From assembly GCF_013410565.1 (NCBI RefSeq), contig NZ_JACCFO010000001.1, forward strand, positions 3,534,001 to 3,598,000: 64,000 bases of DNA, written 5' to 3'. The position numbers and the translations under genes were made by a program. This document shows, piece by piece, positions 38,143 through 47,175 of this stretch. This DNA is from Streptomonospora nanhaiensis. Lineage in GTDB: Bacteria; Actinomycetota; Actinomycetes; Streptosporangiales; Streptosporangiaceae. How positions within the stretch are numbered: the first letter of the stretch is position 1; every line of letters starts with the position of its first letter. The notes below the pieces were generated by a model that did no database searches, was not told the origin of the DNA, and was given only the letters and a program-made list of their open reading frames with translations.

Positions 38143-39296
38143 GCCGCGCCCTTGGCGGGGATGCGCCCCCGCACCAGGAAGCCGCCCTCGGCCCGGGGCC
38201 CCGCGCTGAACTCCCCGCCCAGGACCTCGACCCGTTCGCGCAGGCCGGCCAGGCCCCTGCCGCTGCCCTCGGCGAACCCGGGCGCGGTGCCTTCCCCGTC
38301 CGTCTCGACCTCCACCGTGATCTCCCCTTCGCCGTGGCGCAGCCGCACCGAGGTGCGGGCCCCGTGAGCGTACTTGAGCGCGTTGGTCAGGCCCTCCTGC
38401 ACGATCCGGAAGGCCACGAGGTCCGCGCTCCCGGTCGAGGCCGCCGGGGTGCCCTCCTCGGTGAACTCCACGGGCTGCCCCGACCGGCGGGTCTGCTCCA
38501 CCAGCGTCAGCACCCGGCCGACCGGCGGCGTCCTGGCCCCGGTCCCGTGGTCGGGGTTGAGCAGGTCCAGCAGGTGGCGCAGGTCGGTGACCGCGCGCCG
38601 GCCGGTGTCGGTGATGGCGTCCAGGGTCTGGTCGAGGCGCTCGGGCGCCGCGGTCAGGTAGCGCGCCGCCTCGGCCTGCACCACCATCGCCGTCACGTGG
38701 TGGGTGACCACGTCGTGCAGCTCGCGGGCGATGCGGGTGCGCTCGGCGGTGCGGGTCTCCTCGGCGACGCGGCGGCGGCGCTCGGCGTCGGCGATCCGCA
38801 CGGCGCGCAGCCACGCGCCGACACCCCAGGACAGCGCCAGCGCCCCGTAGAAGGCGATCCACCCGGCGATGGACTCGCCCGCCCCCACCTGGGACAGGGC
38901 CAGGGCCAGCACCACGTACCCGACGGTGCCCACGGCGGCGGTGGCGCGGCGGTGCCGCTCGGCGTAGAAGGCGGCGGCCCCCAGCGCCAGCGGCAGCGCG
39001 GTGCCGGCGACCGTGTGGTATCCGAGGAGCTGGTCGACCACGAAGCCCAGCGCCACCAGGGCGAGCGCGGCGATCGGCCACCGCCTGCACAGCGCGAGGG
39101 GCAGGCCCTGGAGGCCGATCGCCACGAGCGCCAGCGCGTCGAAGGGGCGGTCGGGCACGCCGCCCAGCATGGTGCCCTCACCCTGGAGGGAGGGCACGAG
39201 GGAGGCGACGGAGAGGGCCGCGCCGAGGAGCGGGAGCAGCCACGCCTCGGCGCCGAACCGCCGCCACAGCCCGGTGAGCCGCCGTCGAGTGGTCAC
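38139..39296 (-). CDS. Two-component sensor histidine kinase (HisKA_3 type)
   Basis: A 385-residue membrane kinase starting at GTG 39296. Four or five transmembrane helices (residues about 15-165) have no large extracytoplasmic domain. The HisKA_3 dimerisation box follows with phospho-acceptor His194 (ARELHDVVTHHVTAMVVQ). The ATPase domain carries the N-box variant IVQEGLTNALKYAH and G-box GSGRGLAGLRERV. Lack of an external sensor loop suggests it senses the membrane or the CPBP protein encoded directly upstream with a GTGA overlap. It phosphorylates the response regulator that follows. Confidence 0.92.
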   Translation of the reverse strand: MTTRRRLTGLWRRFGAEAWLLPLLGAALSVASLVPSLQGEGTMLGGVPDRPFDALALVAIGLQGLPLALCRRWPIAALALVALGFVVDQLLGYHTVAGTALPLALGAAAFYAERHRRATAAVGTVGYVVLALALSQVGAGESIAGWIAFYGALALSWGVGAWLRAVRIADAERRRRVAEETRTAERTRIARELHDVVTHHVTAMVVQAEAARYLTAAPERLDQTLDAITDTGRRAVTDLRHLLDLLNPDHGTGARTPPVGRVLTLVEQTRRSGQPVEFTEEGTPAASTGSADLVAFRIVQEGLTNALKYAHGARTSVRLRHGEGEITVEVETDGEGTAPGFAEGSGRGLAGLRERVEVLGGEFSAGPRAEGGFLVRGRIPAKGAA

Positions 39297-40126
39297 TGGG
39301 GAAGTGTAGTGCCGGACTCGACCCGCTTGGCGCCCTTGCGGAGGGGCACCAGGCGGCCGCGTCGGTGGGCCAGCCACAGGAACACCAGCGCCGTCAGGAA
39401 GCAGAACACGATCGAGTAAGGGCTGGCCTCCGGGCCGAACGAGCCGCCGGTGAGCATCGCGGGGCCGGTGATGGTGGTGTCCAGCAGGCCGGTGGGGGTG
39501 CCGGCGCCCGAGACCTCGGTGCTGAAGATCGCCGAGGCCGCGTAGTTCCAGCCGAAGTGGAGGCCGATGGGCAGCCACAGGTTGCGGGTGGCGGCGTAGG
39601 CGGCGGCGAACATGGCGCCGGCGATGACGGCGGCGCCGATCCCCACGGCGGTGGCGCCGGCGTTGGGCAGGTGCATCAGGCCGAACAGCACGCTGGTCAG
39701 CACCAGGGTGATCCAGGTGCCCGCCCACCCCTCGATGACGCGGAACAGCACACCGCGGAACAGCACCTCCTCGGTGACGGCCGCCGCGGCCATGAAACCG
39801 ATCAGGCCGATCGCGCCGACTACGGTGCCCAGGCCGTTGATCTGGTAGTGGCCGAGGAAGTAGATGTTGACGATCACCATCGCGAAGAGCGCGATCCCGG
39901 CGACCAGCCCGATCAGCAGCCCGCTCACCGAGCCCTTGCCGACGACCTCGGTGACCGGGCGGCGCTCGGTCAGCCGCACCACGCCCCAGTAGACCAGCAG
40001 GGTCAGGGCCGCGGCGAGCAGGCCCACGACCAGTGTCGCCAGCCAGTTGCCCTCCAATCCCATCGCCACCTGGCCGCCGATCATGCCGACGGCCGCGACG
40101 GCCAGCAACTGCCACACCAGTCTCAT
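39293..40126 (-). CDS. CPBP-family intramembrane metalloprotease
   Basis: A 277-residue integral membrane protein with about eight hydrophobic helices. The three CPBP/Rce1 motifs are present: EEVLFRG (motif 1), FGLMHL (motif 2) and HFGWNY (motif 3), which place Glu and His zinc or catalytic ligands inside the membrane. Family members are glutamic-type intramembrane proteases, some linked to bacteriocin immunity. It starts at ATG 40126. It is first in a three-gene operon with a sensor kinase and response regulator, linked by GTGA overlaps, hinting that it feeds a signal to the kinase. Confidence 0.9.
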   Translation of the reverse strand: MRLVWQLLAVAAVGMIGGQVAMGLEGNWLATLVVGLLAAALTLLVYWGVVRLTERRPVTEVVGKGSVSGLLIGLVAGIALFAMVIVNIYFLGHYQINGLGTVVGAIGLIGFMAAAAVTEEVLFRGVLFRVIEGWAGTWITLVLTSVLFGLMHLPNAGATAVGIGAAVIAGAMFAAAYAATRNLWLPIGLHFGWNYAASAIFSTEVSGAGTPTGLLDTTITGPAMLTGGSFGPEASPYSIVFCFLTALVFLWLAHRRGRLVPLRKGAKRVESGTTLPQ

Positions 40127-40428
40127 GGGGGGACTCCTTCGTCTCGCTCTGTCGTCCGCGGCCGGGGCGCCGCGTGATGAGGAAACGCTACGGATCCGGG
40201 CCCCTCCGGGTCGTCACCGTGCGGTGGACACCTGCGTGTAGCTCGCACGGGGGACAACGGGTGCGCGGCGGGTCCCGCGGTCACCCCCGCGGGGGACATC
40301 CGGGTGGGCTCCGGGCGGTGACGACGCGCGGGCGGGCGGCTCCCTAGCGTGGCGCGGTCGCGGCGCCCCGGCCGCGGAGCGCCGGCGGCCCCCGACCGCT
40401 TCCCGTTCCGGCCTTCCCTGGAGGACTG
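40127..40428. other. Intergenic region without a gene
   Basis: Upstream region of the CPBP operon and of the decayed hydrolase. It is GC-rich with several short inverted repeats, and I see no coding sequence or clear operator. Confidence 0.4.
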
Positions 40429-41102
40429 ATGTCCCGCACGCCCCGCACCGCCCGCACGACCGCTCTCGGTTCCAGGAGGCGCTGGCCGAGGAGGAGCGGG
40501 TGTGCTCCTACGACCGGCTCGGCGAGGGCGGCAGCGGCGAGCCGGGCGACCGGCAGAGCGTCGCCGACACCCACGGGCTGCTCACGGCCGTGCTCGACCG
40601 GGTCGCCGGGGACCGCGAGGTGGTGCCGGCCGGCCACTCGCTCGGCGGGCTGATCGCCGCCCGCTACGCCCCCGACCACCCCGACCGGGTGGCGGGCCTG
40701 GTGCTGCTGGACGCCACGCCGCCGTCCATGACCGCCGACCTCACGGGCGTGGTCCCGGAGGCGGCCACCGGGCCGGGCGCCGAGGTGCGCGCCCAGAACC
40801 TGGCGGTCTTCGGCGGCGAGAACCCCGAACGCGTGGTCGTCGAGGACGGCCCGGTCCGCCCCGCCGGGGACGTCCCCACCGAGGTCGTCCGGCACGGGGT
40901 GCCCTACCTGGGCGAGATCCCCGAGTACGGGGCCGAGCTGGAGCGGGCGTGGGCCGAGGGCCAGGAGAGGTGGCCGGCGGTCTCGACCGACAGCCGGCTG
41001 CGCACCGCCGAGGGGGCCGGCCACCACATCCACGTGGACCGGCCCGCCATCGCCGCCGACGCCGTGGGGGACGTCGTCGACCGGGTCGCCGGGCGGGCCT
41101 GA
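40429..41102 (+). pseudogene. Alpha/beta hydrolase with a disrupted N-terminus
   Basis: An ATG with good Shine-Dalgarno (GGAGGA) at 40429 starts a frame that soon becomes nonsense. The hydrolase homology (RFQEALAEEERVCSYDRLGE) is in another frame, which has no start before GTG 40500. From there it contains nucleophile elbow AGHSLGG, LLDATPPSM and the catalytic His in GAGHHIHVD. The usual first beta strands and oxyanion loop (about 70-90 residues) are missing. The simplest reading is a deletion or frameshift near 40450. A product from GTG 40500 would have 200 residues and would probably not fold normally. Confidence 0.6.
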
Positions 41103-41132
41103 CGGCGGGGGCGGCGGGGGCCTCCCGCGGGG

Positions 41133-41606
41133 CTAGGCGAGCAGGCGCGCGGTGCCCGTCCCGGGCGCCGCGTACAGCCACTCCACCTCAAGGTCGATCA
41201 CGGCGGTTGCGGCCGGGGGAAACCCGGTCAGCGGATCGTCGGCCATGAACGCCCCGGCCAACTGCGCCATGGTGGGGTTGTGCCCGACCACCAGCAGCGT
41301 CCCCACGGCGGGGTCGGTACGCGAGACCAGGTCGAGCACCGTGTGCACGTCGGCGCTGTAGAGCGCGTCGTCGTACTCGACGGCGGGCGGCGGGTCGAAC
41401 GCCCGCACGGCCAGTTCCAGGGTCTGGCGGGTGCGCGCCGCCGTGGAGCACAGGACGTGCTCGGGGCGCAGGCCGGCCGCCGCGATCCGGGCGCCGGCGG
41501 CGCGGGCCTGGTCGCGGCCGGAGGCGGTGAGCGTGCGGGCGTGGTCGGGGCCGCCGACGAGCGCGTCGGCCTGGGCGTGCCGGAGCACGATCAGCCGCCT
41601 GGTCAT
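41133..41606 (-). CDS. sixA: SixA-like phosphohistidine phosphatase
   Basis: A 157-residue histidine-phosphatase superfamily protein. The catalytic RHA motif is in LIVLRHAQADA (RHG-type, His10), with Arg in STAARTRQT and the second His in VVGHNPT. Its small size and RHAQA motif match SixA, which dephosphorylates phosphohistidine on proteins. The ATG (41604-41606) overlaps the TGA of a tiny upstream gene. It converges with the decayed hydrolase. Confidence 0.88.
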   Translation of the reverse strand: MTRRLIVLRHAQADALVGGPDHARTLTASGRDQARAAGARIAAAGLRPEHVLCSTAARTRQTLELAVRAFDPPPAVEYDDALYSADVHTVLDLVSRTDPAVGTLLVVGHNPTMAQLAGAFMADDPLTGFPPAATAVIDLEVEWLYAAPGTGTARLLA

Positions 41607-41686
41607 GGCGCCAGCACCGTGGCGAGGACGGCGATGGCCGCCATGAAGGCCAGCATGGCGCCGATGACGATGGCCAGACCCTTCAT
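41603..41686 (-). CDS. Tiny membrane peptide coupled to sixA
   Basis: From ATG 41686 this frame encodes 27 residues, almost one transmembrane helix: MKGLAIVIGAMLAFMAAIAV then LATVLAP. Its TGA overlaps the sixA start codon (ATGA). An in-frame ATG at 41713 adds nine residues. Conserved leaderless or tiny membrane ORFs coupled to a downstream gene occur in actinomycetes. Support is the hydrophobic pattern and the overlap only. Confidence 0.4.
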   Translation of the reverse strand: MKGLAIVIGAMLAFMAAIAVLATVLAP

Positions 41687-41811
41687 TCCGGACAACGGAC
41701 GACATCCCTCCATCACGTCGTTGTGTCCGCCCAGCCTATGAGGTGGTCCGGGCGGCCCTCAGCCGACCGGCGCCCAGCGCGCCGCCCCCGGCGCGGCCTC
41801 GGCAAACGCGC

Positions 41812-41857
41812 GGGGCCGCGCCGCCCCGGCCGGTGGCGGCCGGGGCGGCGCGGCCCC
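41812..41857 (-). terminator. Very strong hairpin terminator of hppA
   Basis: A perfect 20-bp stem (41812-41831 with 41838-41857) and 6-base loop GGTGGC, all G/C. It lies 14 bases beyond the hppA stop codon on the minus strand. Confidence 0.75.
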
Positions 41858-41870
41858 TGGGAGCGCGGTG

Positions 41871-44297
41871 TCAGCCCTCGCCGCCGGCTTCGGCGGTGCG
41901 GGCCTCGGCCTTGCGGCCGGGGTTGCCGCCGTTGTGCACGGGGTCGGGGACCACGGGGTCCGCGGCGGGCGGTGCGGCGGAGCCGACCTCGGGGTCGGTC
42001 CGGGTCTGCCCGACCCGGTCGCCGGGGCCGGAGTCGCCGCCGCGGCGCTTGGACCACACGATCGCGCCGACGATCAGCGCCAGGGCCAGCGCGGCCACGC
42101 CCAGCCGCAGCGGGACGTTGCTCGCGTACATCACGACGCTGGGCGCGATGATGAGCGCGACGAGGTTCATGACCTTGAGCAGCGGGTTGATGGCCGGGCC
42201 GGCGGTGTCCTTGAACGGGTCGCCGACGGTGTCGCCGATGACGGTGGCCTCGTGGGCCTCCGACCCCTTGCCGCCGTGGTGGCCGTCCTCGACGAGCTTC
42301 TTGGCGTTGTCCCAGGCGCCGCCGGAGTTGGCGAGGAACACCGCCATCAGCGCGCCCGCGGCGATGGCGCCGCCGAGGAACGCGCCCAGCGGCGCGTAGC
42401 CCAGGGCGAAGCCCACCGCGATGGGGGTGAGGACCGCGAGCAGGCCGGGGGTCACGAGTTCGCGCAGGGAGTCGCGGGTGCAGATGTCCACCACGCGGGC
42501 GTACTCGGGCTTCTCGGTGCCGTCCATGATCCCGGGCCGGGTGCGGAACTGCTCGCGCACCTCGACCACGACCCGTCCGGCGGCGCGGCCCACGGCCATG
42601 ACCGCCAGGCCCGAGAAGAGGAACACCACCGCGGCGCCGATGATGACGCCGACGAGGACGTTGGGCTCGTCGATGGACAGGCTGAAGGTGTCGGCGTTCT
42701 CGCCGGCGGCCCGCAGCGCCTCCTCGACGGCGGTGCGGAAGGCGCCGAACAGCGCGGTGGCGGCGAGGACCGCCGTGGCGATCGCGATGCCCTTGGTGAT
42801 CGCCTTGGTGGTGTTGCCGACCGCGTCGAGACTGGTGAGGACGTCGGCGCCGGTGCCCTCGACGTCGCCGGACATCTCGGCGATGCCCTGGGCGTTGTCG
42901 GAGACGGGCCCGAAGGTGTCCATCGCCACGATGACGCCGACGGTGGTGAGCAGGCCGGTGCCGGCCAGCGCCACGGCGAAGAGGCTGAGCGTGATCGAGG
43001 CGCTGCCCAGCAGGAACGCCGCGTAGACCGCGCCGGCGATGAGGACGGCGGAGTAGACGGCCGACTCCAGGCCCACCGAGATGCCGGAGAGGATGACGGT
43101 GGCCGCGCCGGTCTCGGAGCTCTCGCCGATCTCCCGGACCGGGCGGCGGTCGGTCTCGGTGAAGTAGCCGGTGAGGAGCTGGATGGCGGCGGCCAGGATG
43201 AGGCCGATGAGCACGGCGCCGACCGCGAGTATCCGCGGGTCGCCGTCGAGATCGCGGATCTCGGCGCCCGCGCCGGTCAGGTCGGCGAAGCTCGCCGGCA
43301 GGTAGGCGAACGCGGTGGCGGTGACCAGCACGGCCGAGATGACCGCGGAGATGAAGAAGCCGCGGTTGATGGCCGACATCGCGCTCTTGTCGCTGGAGCG
43401 GGGCGCCACCAGGAAGATGCCGATGATGGCGGTGATGACCCCGATCATCGGGACCAGGAGCGGGAAGACCAGGCCCTCGACGCCGAAGGCGACGCGGCCC
43501 AGGATGAGCGAGGCAACCAGGACCACGGCGTAGGACTCGAACAGGTCGGCCGCCATGCCCGCGCAGTCGCCGACGTTGTCGCCCACGTTGTCGGCGATGG
43601 TGGCGGCGTTGCGGGGGTCGTCCTCGGGGATGCCCTGCTCGACCTTGCCCACGAGGTCGGCGCCGACGTCGGCGGCCTTGGTGAAGATGCCGCCGCCGAC
43701 CCGCATGAACATCGCCAGCAGGGCGGCGCCGAAGCCGAAGCCCTCCAGGACCGTGGGCGCGTCGCCCCGGTAGAGCAGGACGACGATGGCGGCGCCGGCC
43801 AGGCCGAGGCCGACGGTGAACATGCCGGCGACACCGCCGGTGCGGAAGGCGATGCGCATCGCGGCGTGTTCGCCGCCCTCACCGCCTTCGCGGGCGGCGG
43901 CCGCGACACGGACGTTGCCGCGGACCGCGAGCCACATGCCGATGAAGCCGGTCAGGGCGGAGAAGCCGGCGCCGAGTGCGAAGAACACGGACCGCCCGAC
44001 GCGCACGCCGATGTCGTCGGCGGGCAGCAGCAGAAGCAGCAGGGGGATGACGACGACGAACACGGCGAGGGTGCGGAACTGCCGCTTGAGGTAGGCGGCC
44101 GCGCCCTCCTGCACGGCCAGCGCGATGTTCTGCATCCGCTCGGTGCCCTGACCGGCGGCGAGAACCTCGCGGACCAGCCATCCGGCGACGGCGAGCGCGA
44201 GGAGCGCGACCACCAGCACCACGACGACCAGCGTGAGGTTCATACCGTCCAAGGCCAGGGCCGTGCCGCCGTTGGCGGCGAGGGTGAGCCCAGACAA
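41871..44297 (-). CDS. hppA: Membrane-bound proton-translocating pyrophosphatase (H+-PPase)
   Basis: An 808-residue polytopic membrane protein that hydrolyses pyrophosphate and pumps protons. The PPi-binding DVGADLVGKVEQGIPEDDPR and NAATIADNVGDNVGDCAGMA segments are present. The key GNTTKAITKG motif carries Lys at the position that makes the enzyme K+-independent. About 16 transmembrane helices are visible. The N-terminus starts at TTG 44297, supported by a very strong AGGAGGA six bases upstream. The C-terminal 70 residues are a disordered acidic tail. It is a single-gene unit ended by a strong hairpin. Confidence 0.96.
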   Translation of the reverse strand: MSGLTLAANGGTALALDGMNLTLVVVVLVVALLALAVAGWLVREVLAAGQGTERMQNIALAVQEGAAAYLKRQFRTLAVFVVVIPLLLLLLPADDIGVRVGRSVFFALGAGFSALTGFIGMWLAVRGNVRVAAAAREGGEGGEHAAMRIAFRTGGVAGMFTVGLGLAGAAIVVLLYRGDAPTVLEGFGFGAALLAMFMRVGGGIFTKAADVGADLVGKVEQGIPEDDPRNAATIADNVGDNVGDCAGMAADLFESYAVVLVASLILGRVAFGVEGLVFPLLVPMIGVITAIIGIFLVAPRSSDKSAMSAINRGFFISAVISAVLVTATAFAYLPASFADLTGAGAEIRDLDGDPRILAVGAVLIGLILAAAIQLLTGYFTETDRRPVREIGESSETGAATVILSGISVGLESAVYSAVLIAGAVYAAFLLGSASITLSLFAVALAGTGLLTTVGVIVAMDTFGPVSDNAQGIAEMSGDVEGTGADVLTSLDAVGNTTKAITKGIAIATAVLAATALFGAFRTAVEEALRAAGENADTFSLSIDEPNVLVGVIIGAAVVFLFSGLAVMAVGRAAGRVVVEVREQFRTRPGIMDGTEKPEYARVVDICTRDSLRELVTPGLLAVLTPIAVGFALGYAPLGAFLGGAIAAGALMAVFLANSGGAWDNAKKLVEDGHHGGKGSEAHEATVIGDTVGDPFKDTAGPAINPLLKVMNLVALIIAPSVVMYASNVPLRLGVAALALALIVGAIVWSKRRGGDSGPGDRVGQTRTDPEVGSAAPPAADPVVPDPVHNGGNPGRKAEARTAEAGGEG

Positions 44298-44883
44298 TCC
44301 GTCCTCCTAGAGACGGGCACGTTTTTGGCTCCCGCGCACGTGCGGACCGACCCGCTGGTGCGGCTCGCGCGGCAGGGTCCTGCGGGTGCCACCGACACAA
44401 ATCCATCGCCGTTTCCGCGAATTCACGCGGCCACGGTGTCGGGGATTCTACGCATCGAAAACGTGAAACGTGAGAGCCGGTCGCGAATCCACCGTCGACT
44501 CATGGGATATGTGATCGCACGGTGACCTGGGAATCCGGATATTTGACCAGGAGGTCGGCAATTTTTGTAATTGCCGCGAATTACAATTTATCGGGGCAAT
44601 GGTGATAAAAGGCGCAGAGCGCCATGAAAAACGCGTGAAACGCGTGTTCGCCGGTCAGAGCGGCAGGAGGCGGACCGGGCGGCCCCGAGCAGCCGGGGGC
44701 GCCGCGGGGGCGGCCGGTGCGGTGGGCGCGCGGGGGTGCCGGGCGTGCGCGCGGCGGCGGGCACGGGGACCCGGCCGGGCAGCGCGCGCGGGAGGCGGGG
44801 CGGGCGCGCGTCAGCGCACCGTCGCCGCGGGAAAGCCTGTCGTACCGGGGCGCGATCGGCCACCGGTTCGGCGCGGATGTGGC
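44298..44883. other. hppA upstream region, no gene
   Basis: About 590 bases. The part near 44450-44600 is distinctly A/T-richer than the surroundings and holds the inverted repeat at 44565-44586, likely regulatory sequence for hppA. The rest (44600-44883) is GC-rich with no credible gene. Confidence 0.5.
44565..44586. repeat. AT-rich perfect inverted repeat upstream of hppA
   Basis: TTGTAATT (44565-44572), a 6-base spacer GCCGCG, and AATTACAA (44579-44586). It sits about 270 bases upstream of the hppA start. It may be an operator, or a terminator for the DUF309 transcript coming from the right. Confidence 0.45.
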
Positions 44884-45549
44884 CTAACGCACGTCGTCGC
44901 GCCGCAGCCGCAGCCCGCTGGTGTCGATGCGCAGGGCGTCCTGGGCGATGTCGGGGCCCACCGGGCTGTCGGCGCGCTCGGTGGCGGCGCGGTCGTCGGG
45001 CGCGGCCGGCGCGCCGGGGTCGCCGGGTCGGTCGGGGGTGTCGGGGCCCTCGGGATCGGCGGCCGAGCTGACGCGCTCCTCGCCCTCCATGGCGTCCAGC
45101 CCGTCCAGCCGGTCGGCGACGGAGCGCGCGAAGGCCGCCGCGCCCACGGCGTCGACCCCGTGCGGCGCCTGCGGCCCGTAGGCCACGACGCGCTCGGCAC
45201 CGCGCCGCAGCAGCCGGCCGGCGCCGACGAGGTTGCCGCGCTGGGCGTGGGTGAGTCCGACGGCGATCTGGGCCAGGCCGCGCCACAGCTCCCGCTCGGG
45301 CTCCTCGGCCGACTTCCAGACGGCCTCCAGGACCTCGTGGGCGTGGAAGGCGTAGCCCTCGTCGAGCAGCCGCTGGGCCTCGGTCAGGCCCTCCTCGGGG
45401 GTGAACACGGCGTCGTCGGGCACGCGGGGCACGCCCTCCTGGCCGTGCTCCAGAGGGCGGCCGTAGCGGTCGCGCGGGCGCTGGTTCTGCGCCCGGCCCT
45501 GCGGGTCGCGGTCGCGCTCGGTCCTGGCGGAGTCGCCTGGGTCGCTCAT
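44884..45549 (-). CDS. DUF309 domain protein
   Basis: A 221-residue protein. The folded core (residues about 45-135) carries the DUF309 signature AYAFHAHEVLEAVWKS-like (FHAHEVLEAVWKSAEEPERE), then LWRGLAQIAVGLTHAQRGN and GAGRLLRRGAERV. Acidic, proline-rich low-complexity tails flank it. DUF309 proteins are small helical proteins of unknown function. ATG 45549. Confidence 0.85.
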   Translation of the reverse strand: MSDPGDSARTERDRDPQGRAQNQRPRDRYGRPLEHGQEGVPRVPDDAVFTPEEGLTEAQRLLDEGYAFHAHEVLEAVWKSAEEPERELWRGLAQIAVGLTHAQRGNLVGAGRLLRRGAERVVAYGPQAPHGVDAVGAAAFARSVADRLDGLDAMEGEERVSSAADPEGPDTPDRPGDPGAPAAPDDRAATERADSPVGPDIAQDALRIDTSGLRLRRDDVR

Positions 45550-45676
45550 CCTCGCCGCTTTCTGGTCTGCGTCACGCCGTGCCCGGCGCCGCGGCCCGGG
45601 GGGCCGCGCGCCGCCTGGCACTCTAGCCGCTGCGCCCATTGTGCACACGCGGCGGGGGCGGGTGCGGGCGGCGGGG

Positions 45677-46588
45677 TCAGTCGTCGGGCTCGGTGTCGGC
45701 CAGCCAGCCGGTGAGCACGTCGTTGACCCGCCGGGGGCGCTCCTGGTGGGGGAAGTGCCCGGCGCCCTCGATGAGGCGCCACCGGTAGGGGGCGTCGACG
45801 TAGCGGCCCGAGCCGCGCGCGGTGGCGGGCAGCAGCACGGGGTCGAGCGCGCCGTGCAGGTGGAGGGTGGGCACGGTGATGGGGCGGCGCATCCGGCGCA
45901 TGTAGCGGTGGCCGTCGGGGCGGAACTGGGAGCGGACCAGCCAGCGGTGGAACTCCAGGGAGCAGTGCGCCACGCCGGGGATTCGCATGGCGTCGCGCAG
46001 GTGCCGCTCGGTTTGGGGGTCGGGCCAGCCCGGGCGCGACCAGGCGCGCAGCATGTCGGCGACGTGCCGGGCGTCGTCGGCGACCAGCCGGCGCTCGGGG
46101 ACCACGGGCACCTGGAAGCCGGCGACGTGCCGGCCGGCCCAGCCCTGGCCGCCGGTGAGGACGGCCTCGCGCAGCCGCCGGGGGTGGGGCATGGACAGCA
46201 CCGCCAGGCGGCGCACGGTCTGGGGGAAGTAGACCGCCATGGTCCAGGCGAGCAGGCCGCCGCCGGCGTGGCCAACGACGGCGGCGTCGGCCTCGCCCAG
46301 GGCGCGGATGAGTCCGGCGGCGTCGGAGGCCAGGGTGATGAGGTCGTAGCCGCGCGGGGGCTTGTCGCTGGCTCCGTAGCCGCGCTGGTCGAGCGCGACG
46401 ACGCGGTAGCCGGCGCCGGCCAGGGCGGTCATCTGCTCGTGCCAGGCCCACCAGAACTGGGGGAAGCCGTGCAGGAGCAGGACGAGCGGGCCCTCGCCGC
46501 ACTCGGCGATGTGGAACCGCGTGCCGGCCGCGCTGACCGTCCGGTGGGTCCAGGGGCCGTCGATGAGGACGGCCGACTCCTCAGTCAC
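45677..46588 (-). CDS. Epoxide-hydrolase-like alpha/beta protein lacking the nucleophile
   Basis: A 303-residue alpha/beta-fold protein. The oxyanion motif HGFPQFWWAW and the second strand VVALDQRGYGASDKPP are those of epoxide hydrolases and related enzymes. The nucleophile elbow, normally GHDWGG, reads VVGHAGGGLLAW, so the catalytic Asp is replaced by Ala. The C-terminal His region GAGHFPHQERP is intact. It may be inactive, use another residue, or be a non-enzymatic family member. It follows the holin-X-like gene by 20 bases and is probably in the same transcript. Confidence 0.85.
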   Translation of the reverse strand: MTEESAVLIDGPWTHRTVSAAGTRFHIAECGEGPLVLLLHGFPQFWWAWHEQMTALAGAGYRVVALDQRGYGASDKPPRGYDLITLASDAAGLIRALGEADAAVVGHAGGGLLAWTMAVYFPQTVRRLAVLSMPHPRRLREAVLTGGQGWAGRHVAGFQVPVVPERRLVADDARHVADMLRAWSRPGWPDPQTERHLRDAMRIPGVAHCSLEFHRWLVRSQFRPDGHRYMRRMRRPITVPTLHLHGALDPVLLPATARGSGRYVDAPYRWRLIEGAGHFPHQERPRRVNDVLTGWLADTEPDD

Positions 46589-46608
46589 CGATCACCGGCC
46601 CGGGCGGC

Positions 46609-47046
46609 TCACTCGCCGGCGGTCCGCCGACCGCGCTGGAACACCGACATGCTGTTGGCGATGGTGGCGCTGGTGCGGGGCAGGCCCTGGCGCTGGCGGA
46701 ACTGGCGCAGGCCCAGGAAGCCGAGGAGGAGCACCACCAGCAGCACGGCGACCGTGACGATCAGGAAGGAGAGCCAGGCGGGCAGGCCCAGCGCCATGAT
46801 CCCCAGGGCGGCGGTGATGAGGAGCAGGATCAGCATCATGTGGCCGAGGACGGCCGCGACGGCGAAGAGGCCCGATCCCTGGGCGATCTTCTTGACGTCG
46901 CGCGCGAGTTCGGCCTTGGCCAGTTCGATCTCCAGGCGGACCAGGCGGGGGATGAGCCCTCCGGCCTCGGAGACGAGTTCGTTGAGCGAGTGCTCGGCGG
47001 CGTCGAACTCCACAGGCTCCTTGCCGCCCGGCTGAGGCTCGGGCAT
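46609..47046 (-). CDS. Actinobacterial holin-X (DUF1469)-like membrane protein
   Basis: A 145-residue protein with an N-terminal helical cytosolic region (ELVSEAGGLIPRLVRLEIEL, AKAELARDVKKIAQGSGLFA), two transmembrane segments (residues about 62-82 and 92-112) and a basic tail. This is the phage-holin/DUF1469 arrangement widely found in actinobacteria. The function is unknown; it is probably a membrane-organising protein. It lies between acs and the epoxide-hydrolase-like gene on the same strand. Confidence 0.8.
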   Translation of the reverse strand: MPEPQPGGKEPVEFDAAEHSLNELVSEAGGLIPRLVRLEIELAKAELARDVKKIAQGSGLFAVAAVLGHMMLILLLITAALGIMALGLPAWLSFLIVTVAVLLVVLLLGFLGLRQFRQRQGLPRTSATIANSMSVFQRGRRTAGE

Positions 47047-47175
47047 GGTGGCGGCTCCCTTCATCCGACGGACGTCTTCCGCATCCTCGCATACCCAGGG
47101 AGGCACCCGCCCCATCCGCCGCGCAGGGTACGTCGCGGACCACCGGGCGCACGCGGCGCGCCGATGGGCGCGGGC

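Noticed and set aside
41868-44525. 885-codon plus-strand open frame
   Set aside because: Antisense to hppA, which is a complete and recognisable protein; the plus-strand product has no family-like features.
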